Below are positions 9,904 through 16,753 of a stretch of 22,128 nucleotides of DNA, one piece after another. The notes below the pieces were generated by a model. The model did not search any database and had not been told where the DNA came from. It saw only the letters and a list, made by a program, of their open reading frames with translations. The first letter of the stretch is position 1. Each line of letters opens with the position of its first letter. The stretch is from Oscillibacter sp. (GTDB lineage: Bacteria; Bacillota; Clostridia; Oscillospirales; Oscillospiraceae), in assembly GCA_003487665.1 (NCBI GenBank), contig DNFA01000061.1, positions 1 to 22,128 on the forward strand. The letters run 5' to 3'. The position numbers and the translations under genes are program-made.

Positions 9904-9991
9904 GCGCGAGTGGTGGAATTGGCAGACTCGCTAGATTCAGGTTCTAGTGTGCATTACGCACGTGCGGGTTCAAGTCCCGCCTCGCGCACCA
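9904..9991 (+). tRNA. tRNA-Leu (anticodon CAG)
   Basis: A class II tRNA with a long variable arm. The acceptor stem GCGCGAG (9904-9910) pairs with CTCGCGC (9981-9987), followed by discriminator A and an encoded CCA at 9989-9991. The anticodon arm is CTAGA-TTCAGGT-TCTAG, giving anticodon CAG for CUG codons. The T arm GCGGGTTCAAGTCCCGC is canonical. CUG is the dominant leucine codon in the neighbouring genes. Confidence 0.97.
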
Positions 9992-9998
9992 AACAGAA

Positions 9999-10031
9999 AA
10001 CCCCGTAACCACAACGGTTGCGGGGTTTTTT
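9999..10031 (+). terminator. Intrinsic terminator of tRNA-Leu
   Basis: AACCCCG and AACC arms pair with GGTT and CGGGGTT around the loop ACAAC, followed by TTTTTT. Confidence 0.9.
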
Positions 10032-10074
10032 CATACCCTGAATCCTTGTGGCTTCCGTTTTTGCCCTGCGCTGG

Positions 10075-10110
10075 CTAACAAATTTCTAACAAGATTCCGG
10101 TGCCTAACAA
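10075..10110 (+). repeat. Three CTAACAA repeats next to tRNA-Leu
   Basis: CTAACAA occurs at 10075-10081, 10086-10092 and 10104-10110, unevenly spaced (11 and 18 nt). They lie between the tRNA terminator and a low-GC gene. They could be recombinase arm-type sites or the relic of an integrase gene end. No integrase is present, so the role is speculative. The rest of 10032-10218 shows nothing else I can support. Confidence 0.4.
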
Positions 10111-10218
10111 ACTGTGCCCACATTCACCATGTGCAAATGAAAATCTTCCGAAAAGCGAATACGGCAGCCTATTGAAAGGCTGCCGTAGATCGACAGACTG
10201 GAATTTGACACTTTATAT

Positions 10219-10491
10219 TTATCGAGAATACTCTTGAAACCATTTTGCAAAGCGTGATTTATTGAAAATAATGAATTTATATAGTTCTCCATTTTTCATA
10301 TTAACTGTTGCAATTGGAAAGACTATCCACTTCCAAGAGATTTCTTTTATTTCCTGCATCGGCAAAACTAAATTTCTGTATTTTTTGTCAACTGTAAGCT
10401 TGTTTGTCTTGTAAGTAAGCGACTGACTATCGAGGTACAGACCTCCTCCAAGTATGCCATTGTGACACAAACTGCAAACAAGAGATTTCAT
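10219..10491 (-). CDS. Small AT-rich hypothetical protein, possibly PH-like
   Basis: A 90-residue protein that I do not recognise. It starts at an ATG with GGAGGG 7 nt upstream. Residues 1-15 hold Cys6 and Cys9 (CSLC) and a Gly-rich turn. The rest alternates short beta strands (LVLPMQEIKEISW, FPIATVNMKNGELYKFIIF) and ends in a helix (SRFAKWFQEY), a layout like bacterial PH/GRAM-type domains. That fold call is weak. Base composition is clearly lower in GC than the flanking genes, suggesting acquisition. It lies 30 nt downstream of the HxlR gene on the same strand, so the two are probably cotranscribed. Confidence 0.65.
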   Translation of the reverse strand: MKSLVCSLCHNGILGGGLYLDSQSLTYKTNKLTVDKKYRNLVLPMQEIKEISWKWIVFPIATVNMKNGELYKFIIFNKSRFAKWFQEYSR

Positions 10492-10521
10492 AGAAACATC
10501 CCTCCATTAAATTCCAATTTG

Positions 10522-10860
10522 TCACTCTCTCAGTCGATTCTCCTCGCCCCAGACGCAGAGCTGATCCAGCACAGTCATCAGCGATTTTCCACGCTCCGAA
10601 AGCGCATATTCCACCTTCGGCGGGATCTGCGGATACTCGGTGCGGACGATCAGTTTATCCGCTTCCAGCTCTTTGAGATTCGTGCTGAGGGTCTTGTCGG
10701 AGATGGTTTTCAGATACCGTTTCAGCTCATTGAATCGCACCGTCTCAAACTCCATCAGGCAGTAAAGAATGACCATCTTGTGCTTGCCGGAGATCAGCGA
10801 CAGCGTGTAGGCAAAGCCGGTGTCTTCGAAATTGGCGTTCTCAATATAGTTCTGTATCAT
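10522..10860 (-). CDS. HxlR/MarR-like winged-helix transcriptional regulator
   Basis: A 112-residue HxlR-family DNA-binding protein. Visible: the SLISGKHKMVILYCL helix region (usually GGKW), then the recognition helix and wing RFNELKRYLKTISDKTLSTNLKELEADKLIVR, and YALSERGKSLMTVLDQLCVWG. HxlR proteins bind as dimers and often regulate a divergently transcribed redox enzyme, as here with the flavin-reductase-like gene 119 bp away. The conserved N-terminal redox Cys of YodB/HypR-type members is absent (FEDTGFAYTLSL at that place); the Cys residues present are at 34 and near the C-terminus. Sensing is therefore probably not by that mechanism. The regulated target is inferred from layout. Confidence 0.9.
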   Translation of the reverse strand: MIQNYIENANFEDTGFAYTLSLISGKHKMVILYCLMEFETVRFNELKRYLKTISDKTLSTNLKELEADKLIVRTEYPQIPPKVEYALSERGKSLMTVLDQLCVWGEENRLRE

Positions 10861-10874
10861 TCACTTTCTCCTAA

Positions 10875-10929
10875 GATAGTACCTATCATAATTATCAGTA
10901 CTTGAATTTATAATTTGCATGGATATAAT
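10875..10929 (+). promoter_or_regulatory. Divergent promoter and probable HxlR operator
   Basis: A rightward promoter TTGAAT (10902-10907), 16-nt spacer, TATAAT (10924-10929) serves the flavin-reductase gene. Just upstream are GATAG-TAC-CTATC (10875-10887) and the longer arms AGTAC (10878-10882) and GTACT (10898-10902). The AGTAC..GTACT arms share the TACT/AGTA core seen in HxlR operators and abut the -35, as expected for repression. Operator identity is inferred. Confidence 0.6.
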
Positions 10930-10979
10930 TATAAGCAGGATGAACAGTCCTGTCAATCTGATCACAAGGAGAAGTTATC

Positions 10980-11546
10980 ATGAGAACAAAACTGAAAATT
11001 ACCGAAGGCATTTTCCCCATGCCGGTTCTGATGATTGCAACTTACAACGAGGACGGCAGCGTGAATGTGATGAACGCCGCATGGGGCACCATGCAGGAGC
11101 GGGACACCGTTGTCCTGAACCTCACCGAGACCCACAAGACCGTGCAGAACATCAAGGCGCGGGGCGCGTTTACCGTCAGCATTGCCGATGCCGCCCACAT
11201 GGTGGAGGCGGACTATTTCGGCGTGGAGTCCGGCAATAAAGTTGCCGATAAATTTGCCCGCAGCGGTCTGACCGCCAGCAAAGCCGAGACCGTCGATGCC
11301 CCTGTCATCAACGAGTTCCCGATTTGTTTGGAGTGCAAGTTCATTGAGTATCAGAACAATGAATACGGCTGCGGCGTCATCGGTAAGGTGCTCAATGTCA
11401 CTGCCGACGAGAGCGTTATGGTGGACGGAAAAATTGATATGTCCAAGGTCAACGCCATCGCCTTTGACCCCTACACCCATGGCTACTACAAAGTTACCGA
11501 GCGTGTGGGAGAGGCGTTCCACGACGGCTTGAAGCTGAAAAAGTAA
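10980..11546 (+). CDS. Flavin reductase-like (FMN-binding split barrel) protein
   Basis: A 188-residue protein of the flavin-reductase-like FMN-binding family. The pattern is clear: PMPVLMIATYNEDGSVNVMN followed by AAWG, then VVLNLTETHKTVQNIKARGAFTVSI, DYFGVESGNKVADKF, and FPICLECKFIEY. Members bind FMN and reduce flavins or small electrophiles with NAD(P)H in the cytoplasm; the substrate here cannot be told. AAGGAG lies 8 nt before the ATG. The gene diverges from an HxlR regulator and is most likely its target. Confidence 0.88.
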   Translation: MRTKLKITEGIFPMPVLMIATYNEDGSVNVMNAAWGTMQERDTVVLNLTETHKTVQNIKARGAFTVSIADAAHMVEADYFGVESGNKVADKFARSGLTASKAETVDAPVINEFPICLECKFIEYQNNEYGCGVIGKVLNVTADESVMVDGKIDMSKVNAIAFDPYTHGYYKVTERVGEAFHDGLKLKK

Positions 11547-11594
11547 GATGTGCAAAGAAGGAACTTTCGTTCCCACGAAGGGGGGACGAAAAGA

Positions 11595-11610
11595 GCATCC
11601 CATGGGATGC
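11595..11610. repeat. 16-bp perfect palindrome
   Basis: GCATCCCATGGGATGC, a perfect palindrome 48 nt after the flavin-reductase stop codon. With only a short possible loop and no T-run it is a poor terminator. It may be part of an intergenic repeat. Confidence 0.4.
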
Positions 11611-11663
11611 TTCGTCGTCTACTCGTAAAAATATCGCGGTACGTGGGTGCCGCAGGTAAAGCA

Positions 11664-11705
11664 GACAGCGCGGGGACGGTGCTATTGACCGTCCGCCGCG
11701 CTGTC
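11664..11705. repeat. REP-like GC-rich hairpin (possible terminator)
   Basis: GACAGCGCGG and GACGGT pair with ACCGTC and CCGCGCTGTC around the loop GCTATTG, giving a 16-bp stem with small internal irregularities. The pattern GGGGACGGT..ACCGTC is one I associate with dispersed intergenic hairpins in gut Clostridia (memory, not searched). A weak T-rich stretch follows on the plus strand. Confidence 0.5.
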
Positions 11706-11848
11706 CTTTGCTTGTTGCGGAATTATGCCAGCGTATGTCTGCTCTGGCAGCTGCTTGATTTACTCAGCTATGCCCCTCCGGAGAAACGTTACGCTTTGAC
11801 TGCGGGTGCAGTCACTTTCCTTGCGGTGATGATATTTCTTGTCGCTGG
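11688..11848 (+). pseudogene. Possible N-terminal membrane segment of the interrupted LuxR-type regulator
   Basis: The plus strand encodes a hydrophobic stretch, PPEKRYALTAGAVTFLAVMI then FLVAG, preceded by positive charge, as in a signal anchor. No convincing ribosome binding site is seen; a TTG at 11796 with GGAG 13 nt upstream is one option. The codon pair GCT GGG at 11844-11849 aligns in frame with GCT GGT at 13256-13261, where the headless regulator begins. Joining them would give FLVAGCGFSVNQTYF. I infer that this is the displaced 5' end of that gene. The coding claim itself is tentative. Confidence 0.3.
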
Positions 11849-11849
11849 G

Positions 11850-13260
11850 TTAGACCAGCTTGCCCCAGGTCAGGGAACCCACGATACCATCAGCCGCCAG
11901 TCCGTTGGCCTTCTGGAATGCCAACACTGCTGCGTAAGTCTTGCTTCCAAAGATGCCGTCCACGCTGCCGCAGGTATACCCCTTGGCGTTGAGCAGCTCC
12001 TGGAGCTTACGCACGGCATCACCGCGGGAGCCGGTACGGAGCATGGGCTGGGTCGTGACGGGCGTCACATTCACAGGCGTGGCGTCATAGAGCTTCGCCC
12101 AAGTGAGTTTGCCCACGATACCGTCCACGCCAAGGCTATTAGCCTTCTGGAAGGCAGTCACCGCCGCATAGGTCTTGGCTCCGAAGATGCCGTCCACGTT
12201 GCCGGAATTGAAGCCCTTGGCATTCAACTTTTCCTGCAGGGTCTTGACAGCGTCGCCGGTGCAGCCTCTATACAGCATAGGCATATCGGGTACCACGGGG
12301 GCGTAGTAGCTGCTGCCGCCACCGGAGGAGGATCTCCGGACGACCTTGACGGTCACATCCACATTGGTTCCCGCCTGATGGTTGGTATCACCGGCATAGT
12401 TGGCCTTGAAGGTCTGATCGCCGATGGTGTTCATCTTAAGGGTGCCGTCCACCCAAGACCAGCCCGTGGGCAGCGTCACGGTGGAGAGGGCGCTGTCCTT
12501 GTAGCCCTTGAGCCCGGTGGGTGCCGCCGGCGCGTCAGCCTTGGTGATCTCAAACTTCACCGCGGGAGAAACCATCTTCAGCGTGTAGTTGCTGGCCTTG
12601 AAGCCGGAGCTGAAATGATCTATCAGTGCCAGTGTGCCCAGCGTGATGTCGTACAGGCCTGCATCCTCGCCCTCGGCTCTGCTCAGCGCGCCGCTAAAGT
12701 CGGGGATCTGACCGGGAACTCTACCGCTGTTGGTGGAGTGCAGCGTGGGATCCTCCGCGCCGAACTTCTTGCTCTGGCCGGCGTTGGGCGTGACGGTCAG
12801 GTCACGAGGGGTGATGCTGGCGCCGGTGATGGTCAGCACACCGGGAACCAGTTCATAGTTGCCGGTGATGGCATCGGGGGTAAAGGTGATGGTGTTTGCC
12901 TCGTTGACATTAGCGCTGTTGTACACGGCGGTGCCGGTGATGGTGAGGGTATCCGAACCGTAGAGGACTCCTGCCTTCACGCCCACGGTGATGCTGCTGT
13001 TGGTCGTGCCGTCATAGACCTTGGAGGTCGAGCCGGTGGGGGTCAGGTTATCCATGGTCAGGAACTTGGGGCTGATCGTGACTAACTGACATTTTTCCGG
13101 AGCGGTATCGGTGTGGGTGGCATCGCCCACGACCTTGTACTGCACAGTGTAGGCGCCGACGTTCTTGCCAGTGGGGACGGCAGTGCTCCAGATAGTACCG
13201 TCCAGACTGTACTGCATGGTACCGCCGCTGGCAGTGCCCGCAGTCACCAGCGCCTGCTGG
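11850..13260 (-). pseudogene. 5'-truncated surface protein: MBG/YDG-like repeats plus two peptidoglycan-binding domains
   Basis: About 470 residues of a cell-surface protein with its natural stop (GKLV-stop) but no N-terminus. The frame opens abruptly at ALVTAGTASGGTMQYSLDG, the middle of an MBG-type repeat. It continues with a KVYDGTTNSSITV (YDG-type) repeat and a further MBG repeat around LTVTPNAGQSKKFGAEDP. A Ser/Gly linker leads to two tandem PG_binding_1 domains, each with the pattern GDAVxxLQExLNAKG, VDGIFGxKTYAAVxAFQKAN and DGIVGxLTWxKL. No signal peptide, start codon with ribosome binding site, or promoter is present; the frame closes 14 nt beyond the homology. Full-length relatives would be secreted and bind the cell wall. 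Here it is probably not translated. Confidence 0.75.
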
Positions 13261-14206
13261 TTGCGGCTTTTCCGTCAATCAGACCTACTTCTTGGCGCAC
13301 CACGCGCAGCCGACCGGCATTGGCAGCCTTGCCTGTGTTCTGTCGGATTCTGCGGAGGGGCTGGATGTTCAAAGAGGGCTTCTGACCTATCCCACAGGCG
13401 ACTTCTGTTTTGTGCCGGATGAGCTGCTGGAAAAAAGGAACCTGCGCGGTGGGCTGACCGCCTTTGTAGGGTCGGAGCTTTCCTTTGTCGGCATTTCAGA
13501 GCCGTTTACAGTGGCTGCCGGGGATGAGGCGCCTCACGATCTGACAGTGCTGATCTCAAAAGCCGCCTATGACCGCGCCATGCTGAAAAGCGTGATAGAG
13601 ATCGCCGCCCTGCTGACGCTGCTGGTGTTTTTTGCCGTGGGCTGCTGCCTGTTCTATACCCGCCGCTATCTCAGACCCATACTGGAGGACATCGATCATG
13701 TCACCGTGGCGGGCGGCGAGAAGGGAAAGCCCATCTTTGAGGAGCTGCTGCCCATCTCCGAGAAGATGCGATCCCATGAGGAGGCTGTGACCGCTCTGAA
13801 GGCGGAACGGCAGGATGCCCAGGACAGAGCCGAGCAGCTTTTAGGCGAAAAGCTGGGGCTTGAAGAGCAGGTGGAGGGTATGCAGGGGCAGCTGGACGAT
13901 TCCCTTGCGGAGATCCGTCGTTTGGCTCACCTCGGAAAGAAGGAGCTGAAACCGGCTGACTATGAAAAATTCTTAAAGGGCTATGCCAAGCTGAGCACCA
14001 AGGAGCTGGAAATATGCGAGGCTCTTGTCAGCGGCCTGAGTACCCGCCAATGTGCGGAGCAGATCGGCTGTGCCTCCAGCACCGTAGATACATACCGCAA
14101 GAGGGTTTATGAAAAGACCGGCATCCACAAGGTGCGGCAGCTTCAGCTCTGCGTTGCGCTCATGCGGATGGAACAGCAGGAGTCGGAAACACAGAAAGAA
14201 TCATGA
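13259..14206 (+). pseudogene. 5'-truncated membrane-bound LuxR-type transcriptional regulator
   Basis: An open frame of about 315 codons running from the junction at 13,260. It has an extracellular-looking sensor segment (FSVNQTYFLAHH to SEPFTV), a transmembrane helix at SVIEIAALLTLLVFFAVGCC, and a coiled coil rich in Glu, Ala and Leu. A C-terminal GerE/LuxR helix-turn-helix follows: LSTKELEICEALVSGLSTRQ, then CAEQIGCASSTVDTYRKRVYEKTG. A TTG at 13292 could act as a start, but it has no ribosome binding site, lies inside the sensor segment and would drop the first membrane anchor. A one-component membrane sensor that binds DNA from the membrane is the likely ancestral role. The 3' end is intact and followed by terminators. 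Whether it is expressed is unknown. Confidence 0.7.
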
Positions 14207-14214
14207 CGGCAAGG

Positions 14215-14252
14215 GCGGCGGCGCATCTCTCCTCGAGACGATGTGCCGCCGC
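14215..14252 (+). terminator. Terminator-like hairpin after the LuxR-type gene
   Basis: GCGGCGGCGCATCTCTC pairs with GAGA and GATGTGCCGCCGC, giving a stem of about 17 bp with a 3-4 nt loop and one unpaired base. It starts 9 nt after the stop codon and is followed by atacttttc. Confidence 0.65.
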
Positions 14253-14290
14253 ATACTTTTCTGCAACCATCAAATCTATGTGCGGGCTGA

Positions 14291-14318
14291 GACACCCATA
14301 CGGGTGTCTTTCTTTTTT
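14291..14318 (+). terminator. Intrinsic terminator
   Basis: GACACCC-ATAC-GGGTGTC followed by TTTCTTTTTT. It is a second stop after the LuxR-type gene, isolating the TetR operon downstream. Confidence 0.85.
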
Positions 14319-14352
14319 GGCGCAGCATTTTTCCGCGCTGCGCAGCTGTCTC

Positions 14353-14381
14353 TTGACCTGCCGGGGAAAAATTGTTATGAT
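14353..14381 (+). promoter_or_regulatory. Promoter of the TetR operon
   Basis: TTGACC at 14353-14358, a 17-nt spacer and TATGAT at 14376-14381, about 40 nt before the tetR-like start codon. No clear palindromic operator is visible next to it. Confidence 0.7.
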
Positions 14382-14423
14382 ACTGTCAAGATAAAACTTG
14401 CACCAAAGGAGCTGGAACGCGCG

Positions 14424-15038
14424 ATGATAAAGAAGGAACTTACCTCCCGGAAGAAGCAGGCCATGGAAATGCGCTCCCGCATACAGGCGGTGGCGCTGGA
14501 GCTGTTTGACAAGGAGGGCTTTGAGAACGTATCCGTGGAACAGATCGCGCAGGCGGCGGGATGCTCGGTGGGGAATATCTACCACTATTTCAAGAGCAAG
14601 GACGAGTTGGTCATTCAGGTGACCAGCAGCGTGGACGCCCAGTACAGCGTGCTGGAGGAGAGCTATCTGGCGGACGAGGCCAACAGCTGGCACGACAAGC
14701 TGCTGGACTTCGTGGGGCAGGCTCTGGTCATCAGCGCTAACGACCCGTCCCTGTACCGCAGCTTCATCCACGGCATCCGCTATCCCCAGCAGGGCATCCT
14801 GCGGGATAACGAAAAGCGCGTGTACTTCCGGGTGCTGCGGGAGCTGGTGGACGGCTGCAAGCAGGAGGGCTCTGTCCACGCCGGGCGCGACCGGGAGGAG
14901 CTGGTGGCCGATCTGGTGGCGCTGCACCGGGGTATGCTGCTGGAATGGCGCATTTACGAGGGGGCATTCGATCTGCCCCGGCGTGGCCGCCGCATGGCCG
15001 CCGCGCTGCTGGAGGGTTGGCGGCACGAGGAGGAGTAA
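14424..15038 (+). CDS. TetR/AcrR family transcriptional regulator
   Basis: A 204-residue TetR-family regulator. The N-terminal DNA-binding domain is typical: RIQAVALELFDKEGFENVSV, EQIAQAAGCSVGNIYHYFKS and KDELV (residues about 18-66). The all-helical ligand-binding domain follows without a recognisable ligand signature. The ATG at 14424 is chosen because it lies downstream of the promoter and of AAAGGAG (12 nt, somewhat long), and because an upstream in-frame extension runs through two terminators. It is followed after 26 nt by a small membrane protein in the same direction, so the pair is probably an autoregulated operon. Confidence 0.9.
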   Translation: MIKKELTSRKKQAMEMRSRIQAVALELFDKEGFENVSVEQIAQAAGCSVGNIYHYFKSKDELVIQVTSSVDAQYSVLEESYLADEANSWHDKLLDFVGQALVISANDPSLYRSFIHGIRYPQQGILRDNEKRVYFRVLRELVDGCKQEGSVHAGRDREELVADLVALHRGMLLEWRIYEGAFDLPRRGRRMAAALLEGWRHEEE

Positions 15039-15064
15039 AGGCATACACAGAAAAGGAGGAGCGG

Positions 15065-15421
15065 ATGGGTAAGCGTGAAGAGAGGCGGCCGCCGGAGAGT
15101 GGGCGGGAGCCGGGCGAAAACACAGCTGTTGCGGGCTTGATAATGGGCATTGCCGCCGTGGTATTCTGGTTTTTCGGCTACTCTGCCGTGGCATCTGTTG
15201 TACTGGGCATCCTCGGCTTGGTATGGACTGACAAGGCAAAGAAAGAGGGCTATACCGGAGACAAGCGAACGATAGCCTTCGTGCTGTCGCTGGTGGGCCT
15301 TATCGGCGGGCTGGTTGTGCTTATCGTTACGGTGATCCTCATCAATGTGCTGGCAGTACCGGGGATAACGGCCTTGAGGGATATGCTGGGAATGATAGGC
15401 GAAATGGCAAATGATATCTGA
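15065..15421 (+). CDS. Small membrane protein (DUF4190-like)
   Basis: A 118-residue protein with a charged N-terminus (residues 1-20) and two hydrophobic regions: AVAGLIMGIAAVVFWFFGYS then ASVVLGILGLV, and after a basic loop (DKAKKEGYTGDKR) FVLSLVGLIGGLVVLIVTVI. The order of helices and the Gly-rich LGILGLV resemble DUF4190-type membrane proteins, whose function is unknown. AAGGAGG lies 7 nt before the ATG. It is cotranscribed with the TetR regulator, which is the only hint to its role. Confidence 0.75.
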   Translation: MGKREERRPPESGREPGENTAVAGLIMGIAAVVFWFFGYSAVASVVLGILGLVWTDKAKKEGYTGDKRTIAFVLSLVGLIGGLVVLIVTVILINVLAVPGITALRDMLGMIGEMANDI

Positions 15422-15455
15422 GCGGACAGCCCTGCGGCACGAGAAATAAGTTAAA

Positions 15456-15497
15456 CACCGTGAACGTTGTTTTCAACAGCGTTCACGGTGCTTTTTT
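15456..15497 (+). terminator. Intrinsic terminator of the TetR operon
   Basis: CACCGTGAACG-TTGTT..AACAG-CGTTCACGGTG followed by CTTTTTT: an 11-bp perfect outer stem, 35 nt after the stop codon. Confidence 0.9.
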
Positions 15498-15536
15498 GTG
15501 CGAAACGACGAGCTTTTGAAAAAACGGAAAAGGCCG

Positions 15537-15565
15537 TTGACATCCGGCGCGGGCAGTGCCATAAT
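15537..15565 (+). promoter_or_regulatory. Promoter of the acyl kinase-iorAB operon
   Basis: TTGACA at 15537-15542, a 17-nt spacer and CATAAT at 15560-15565 (five of six bases match the consensus). The predicted start is near 15572. Confidence 0.75.
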
Positions 15566-15574
15566 AAAATAAAA

Positions 15575-15593
15575 TCACCGAGGGATTCGGTGA
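15575..15593 (+). promoter_or_regulatory. Inverted repeat at the operon's transcription start
   Basis: TCACCGA-GGGAT-TCGGTGA, 7-bp perfect arms, beginning within a few bases of the predicted +1 of the acyl kinase operon. It could be a repressor site or a 5'-end mRNA hairpin; the sequence alone does not decide. Confidence 0.4.
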
Positions 15594-15641
15594 AATATTT
15601 AACGAAATCAGCCCGCCATAGACGCGGCAGAAGGAGAGAAC

Positions 15642-16697
15642 ATGAAGCTGTTGATCATTAACCCCGGCGCTACCTCCACCAAGATCGCGGTATTCGAGGA
15701 CGAGGAGCAGCTGTTCAAGGTCACGATCGATCACTCCGCCGAGGAGCTGGATCAGTTCCCCCGCGTCATCGATCAGGCCGATTACCGCAAGGAGGCCATT
15801 CTCAAGGCCATCACCGAGGCGGGCTATCAGCTGACCGACTTCGCCGCCGTGTGCGGACGGGGCGGTCTGTACCGCGCCATCCCCTCCGGCACCTACGCCG
15901 TCAACGACAGGGTCATGGCCGACGTGGAGGCCGCGCCCTACGGCGAGCATCCCTCCAATCTGGGCGCGTATCTGGCGCGCAAGCTGGGCGACATGGTGGG
16001 CATCCCCGCCTTCTTCGTGGATCCCGTCTGCGTGGACGAGATGACCGAGATCGCCCACTACACCGGCTTTGCCGAGTTCCGCCGCCTGTGCCAGTTCCAC
16101 GCGCTGAACCACAAGGCCGTGGGGCGCAAGGCCGCCGAGAAGCTGGGCAAGAAGTACGAGGACGTGAACCTGATCGTCTGCCATCTGGGCGGCGGCGTCA
16201 GCGTGGGAGCCCACCGGCATGGCCGCGTGGTGGACGTGTGCAACGTCAAGGACGAGGGCTCCATGGGCATGGATCGCGCCGGCGGGCTGCCGGTGAATCA
16301 GCTGATCAGCTACTGCTTCAGCGGCAAGACCAAGGAGGAGGTCAAGCGCACCTTCGGCCGCCGCGCCGGTATGTTCTCCTATCTGGGCACCACGGACTTC
16401 CGCGTGATCTGCGCCAAGGTGGTGGAGGGCGACCCCAAGTTCGTGGAGGCGTATCAGGCGCTGGTGTACCAGCTGGCCAAGGACATCGGCGCTATGGCCG
16501 CTGTGCTGCACTTCGACGTGGACGCCATCGTGTACACCGCGGGCATGGCCTACGAGGACTTCTTCTGCGACGATATCACCGCCTATGTGGGAAAGATCGC
16601 GCCCATCATCCGCCTGCCGGGTGAGGAGGAGATGCGTTCCCTGGCGGAGGGCGCTCTGCGGGTGCTGCGCGGCCAGCAGGAAGCCGGTATTTATTAA
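15642..16697 (+). CDS. buk: Butyrate kinase family acyl kinase
   Basis: A 351-residue member of the acetate/butyrate kinase family, which transfers phosphate between acyl phosphates and ADP to make ATP. Visible motifs: the N-terminal INPGATSTKIAVF (Asn7, Lys14), CGRGGLYRAIPSGTYAVND, the phosphate-binding HLGGGVSVGAHRHGRVVDV, and DEGSMGMDRAGGLP. Length fits Buk (about 355) rather than AckA (about 400). AAGGAG precedes the ATG. It is first in an operon with iorA (56 nt) and iorB (1 nt). That context suggests the true substrate may be a phosphorylated aryl or branched-chain acid rather than butyrate. No phosphotransacylase gene is in the window, so the full route is inferred. Confidence 0.9.
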   Translation: MKLLIINPGATSTKIAVFEDEEQLFKVTIDHSAEELDQFPRVIDQADYRKEAILKAITEAGYQLTDFAAVCGRGGLYRAIPSGTYAVNDRVMADVEAAPYGEHPSNLGAYLARKLGDMVGIPAFFVDPVCVDEMTEIAHYTGFAEFRRLCQFHALNHKAVGRKAAEKLGKKYEDVNLIVCHLGGGVSVGAHRHGRVVDVCNVKDEGSMGMDRAGGLPVNQLISYCFSGKTKEEVKRTFGRRAGMFSYLGTTDFRVICAKVVEGDPKFVEAYQALVYQLAKDIGAMAAVLHFDVDAIVYTAGMAYEDFFCDDITAYVGKIAPIIRLPGEEEMRSLAEGALRVLRGQQEAGIY

Positions 16698-16753
16698 GCG
16701 AGCAAATATATTGGAAATAAAGAGGAAAAAAGACAAGAAAGGTGGAAATTGCT

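Noticed and set aside
10104..10292. 62-codon minus-strand open frame overlapping the orphan gene's end
   Set aside because: Overlaps the better-supported frame with its own strong ribosome binding site, and begins inside it without one.
11548..11628. Short peptide frame starting ATG TGC AAA just after the flavin reductase stop codon
   Set aside because: No ribosome binding site, and it covers the palindrome at 11595-11610; more likely intergenic repeat than a gene.
11550..13085. 511-codon plus-strand open frame starting just after the flavin reductase
   Set aside because: Most of it is antisense to the surface-protein fragment. Only the short hydrophobic part before 11,849 is kept, as a tentative displaced gene end.
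13293..13303. Attachment-site duplication of the tRNA-Leu 3' end (GCGCACCA)
   Set aside because: Only 8 bp match the tRNA end and the rest of the T arm is absent, so it is probably chance.
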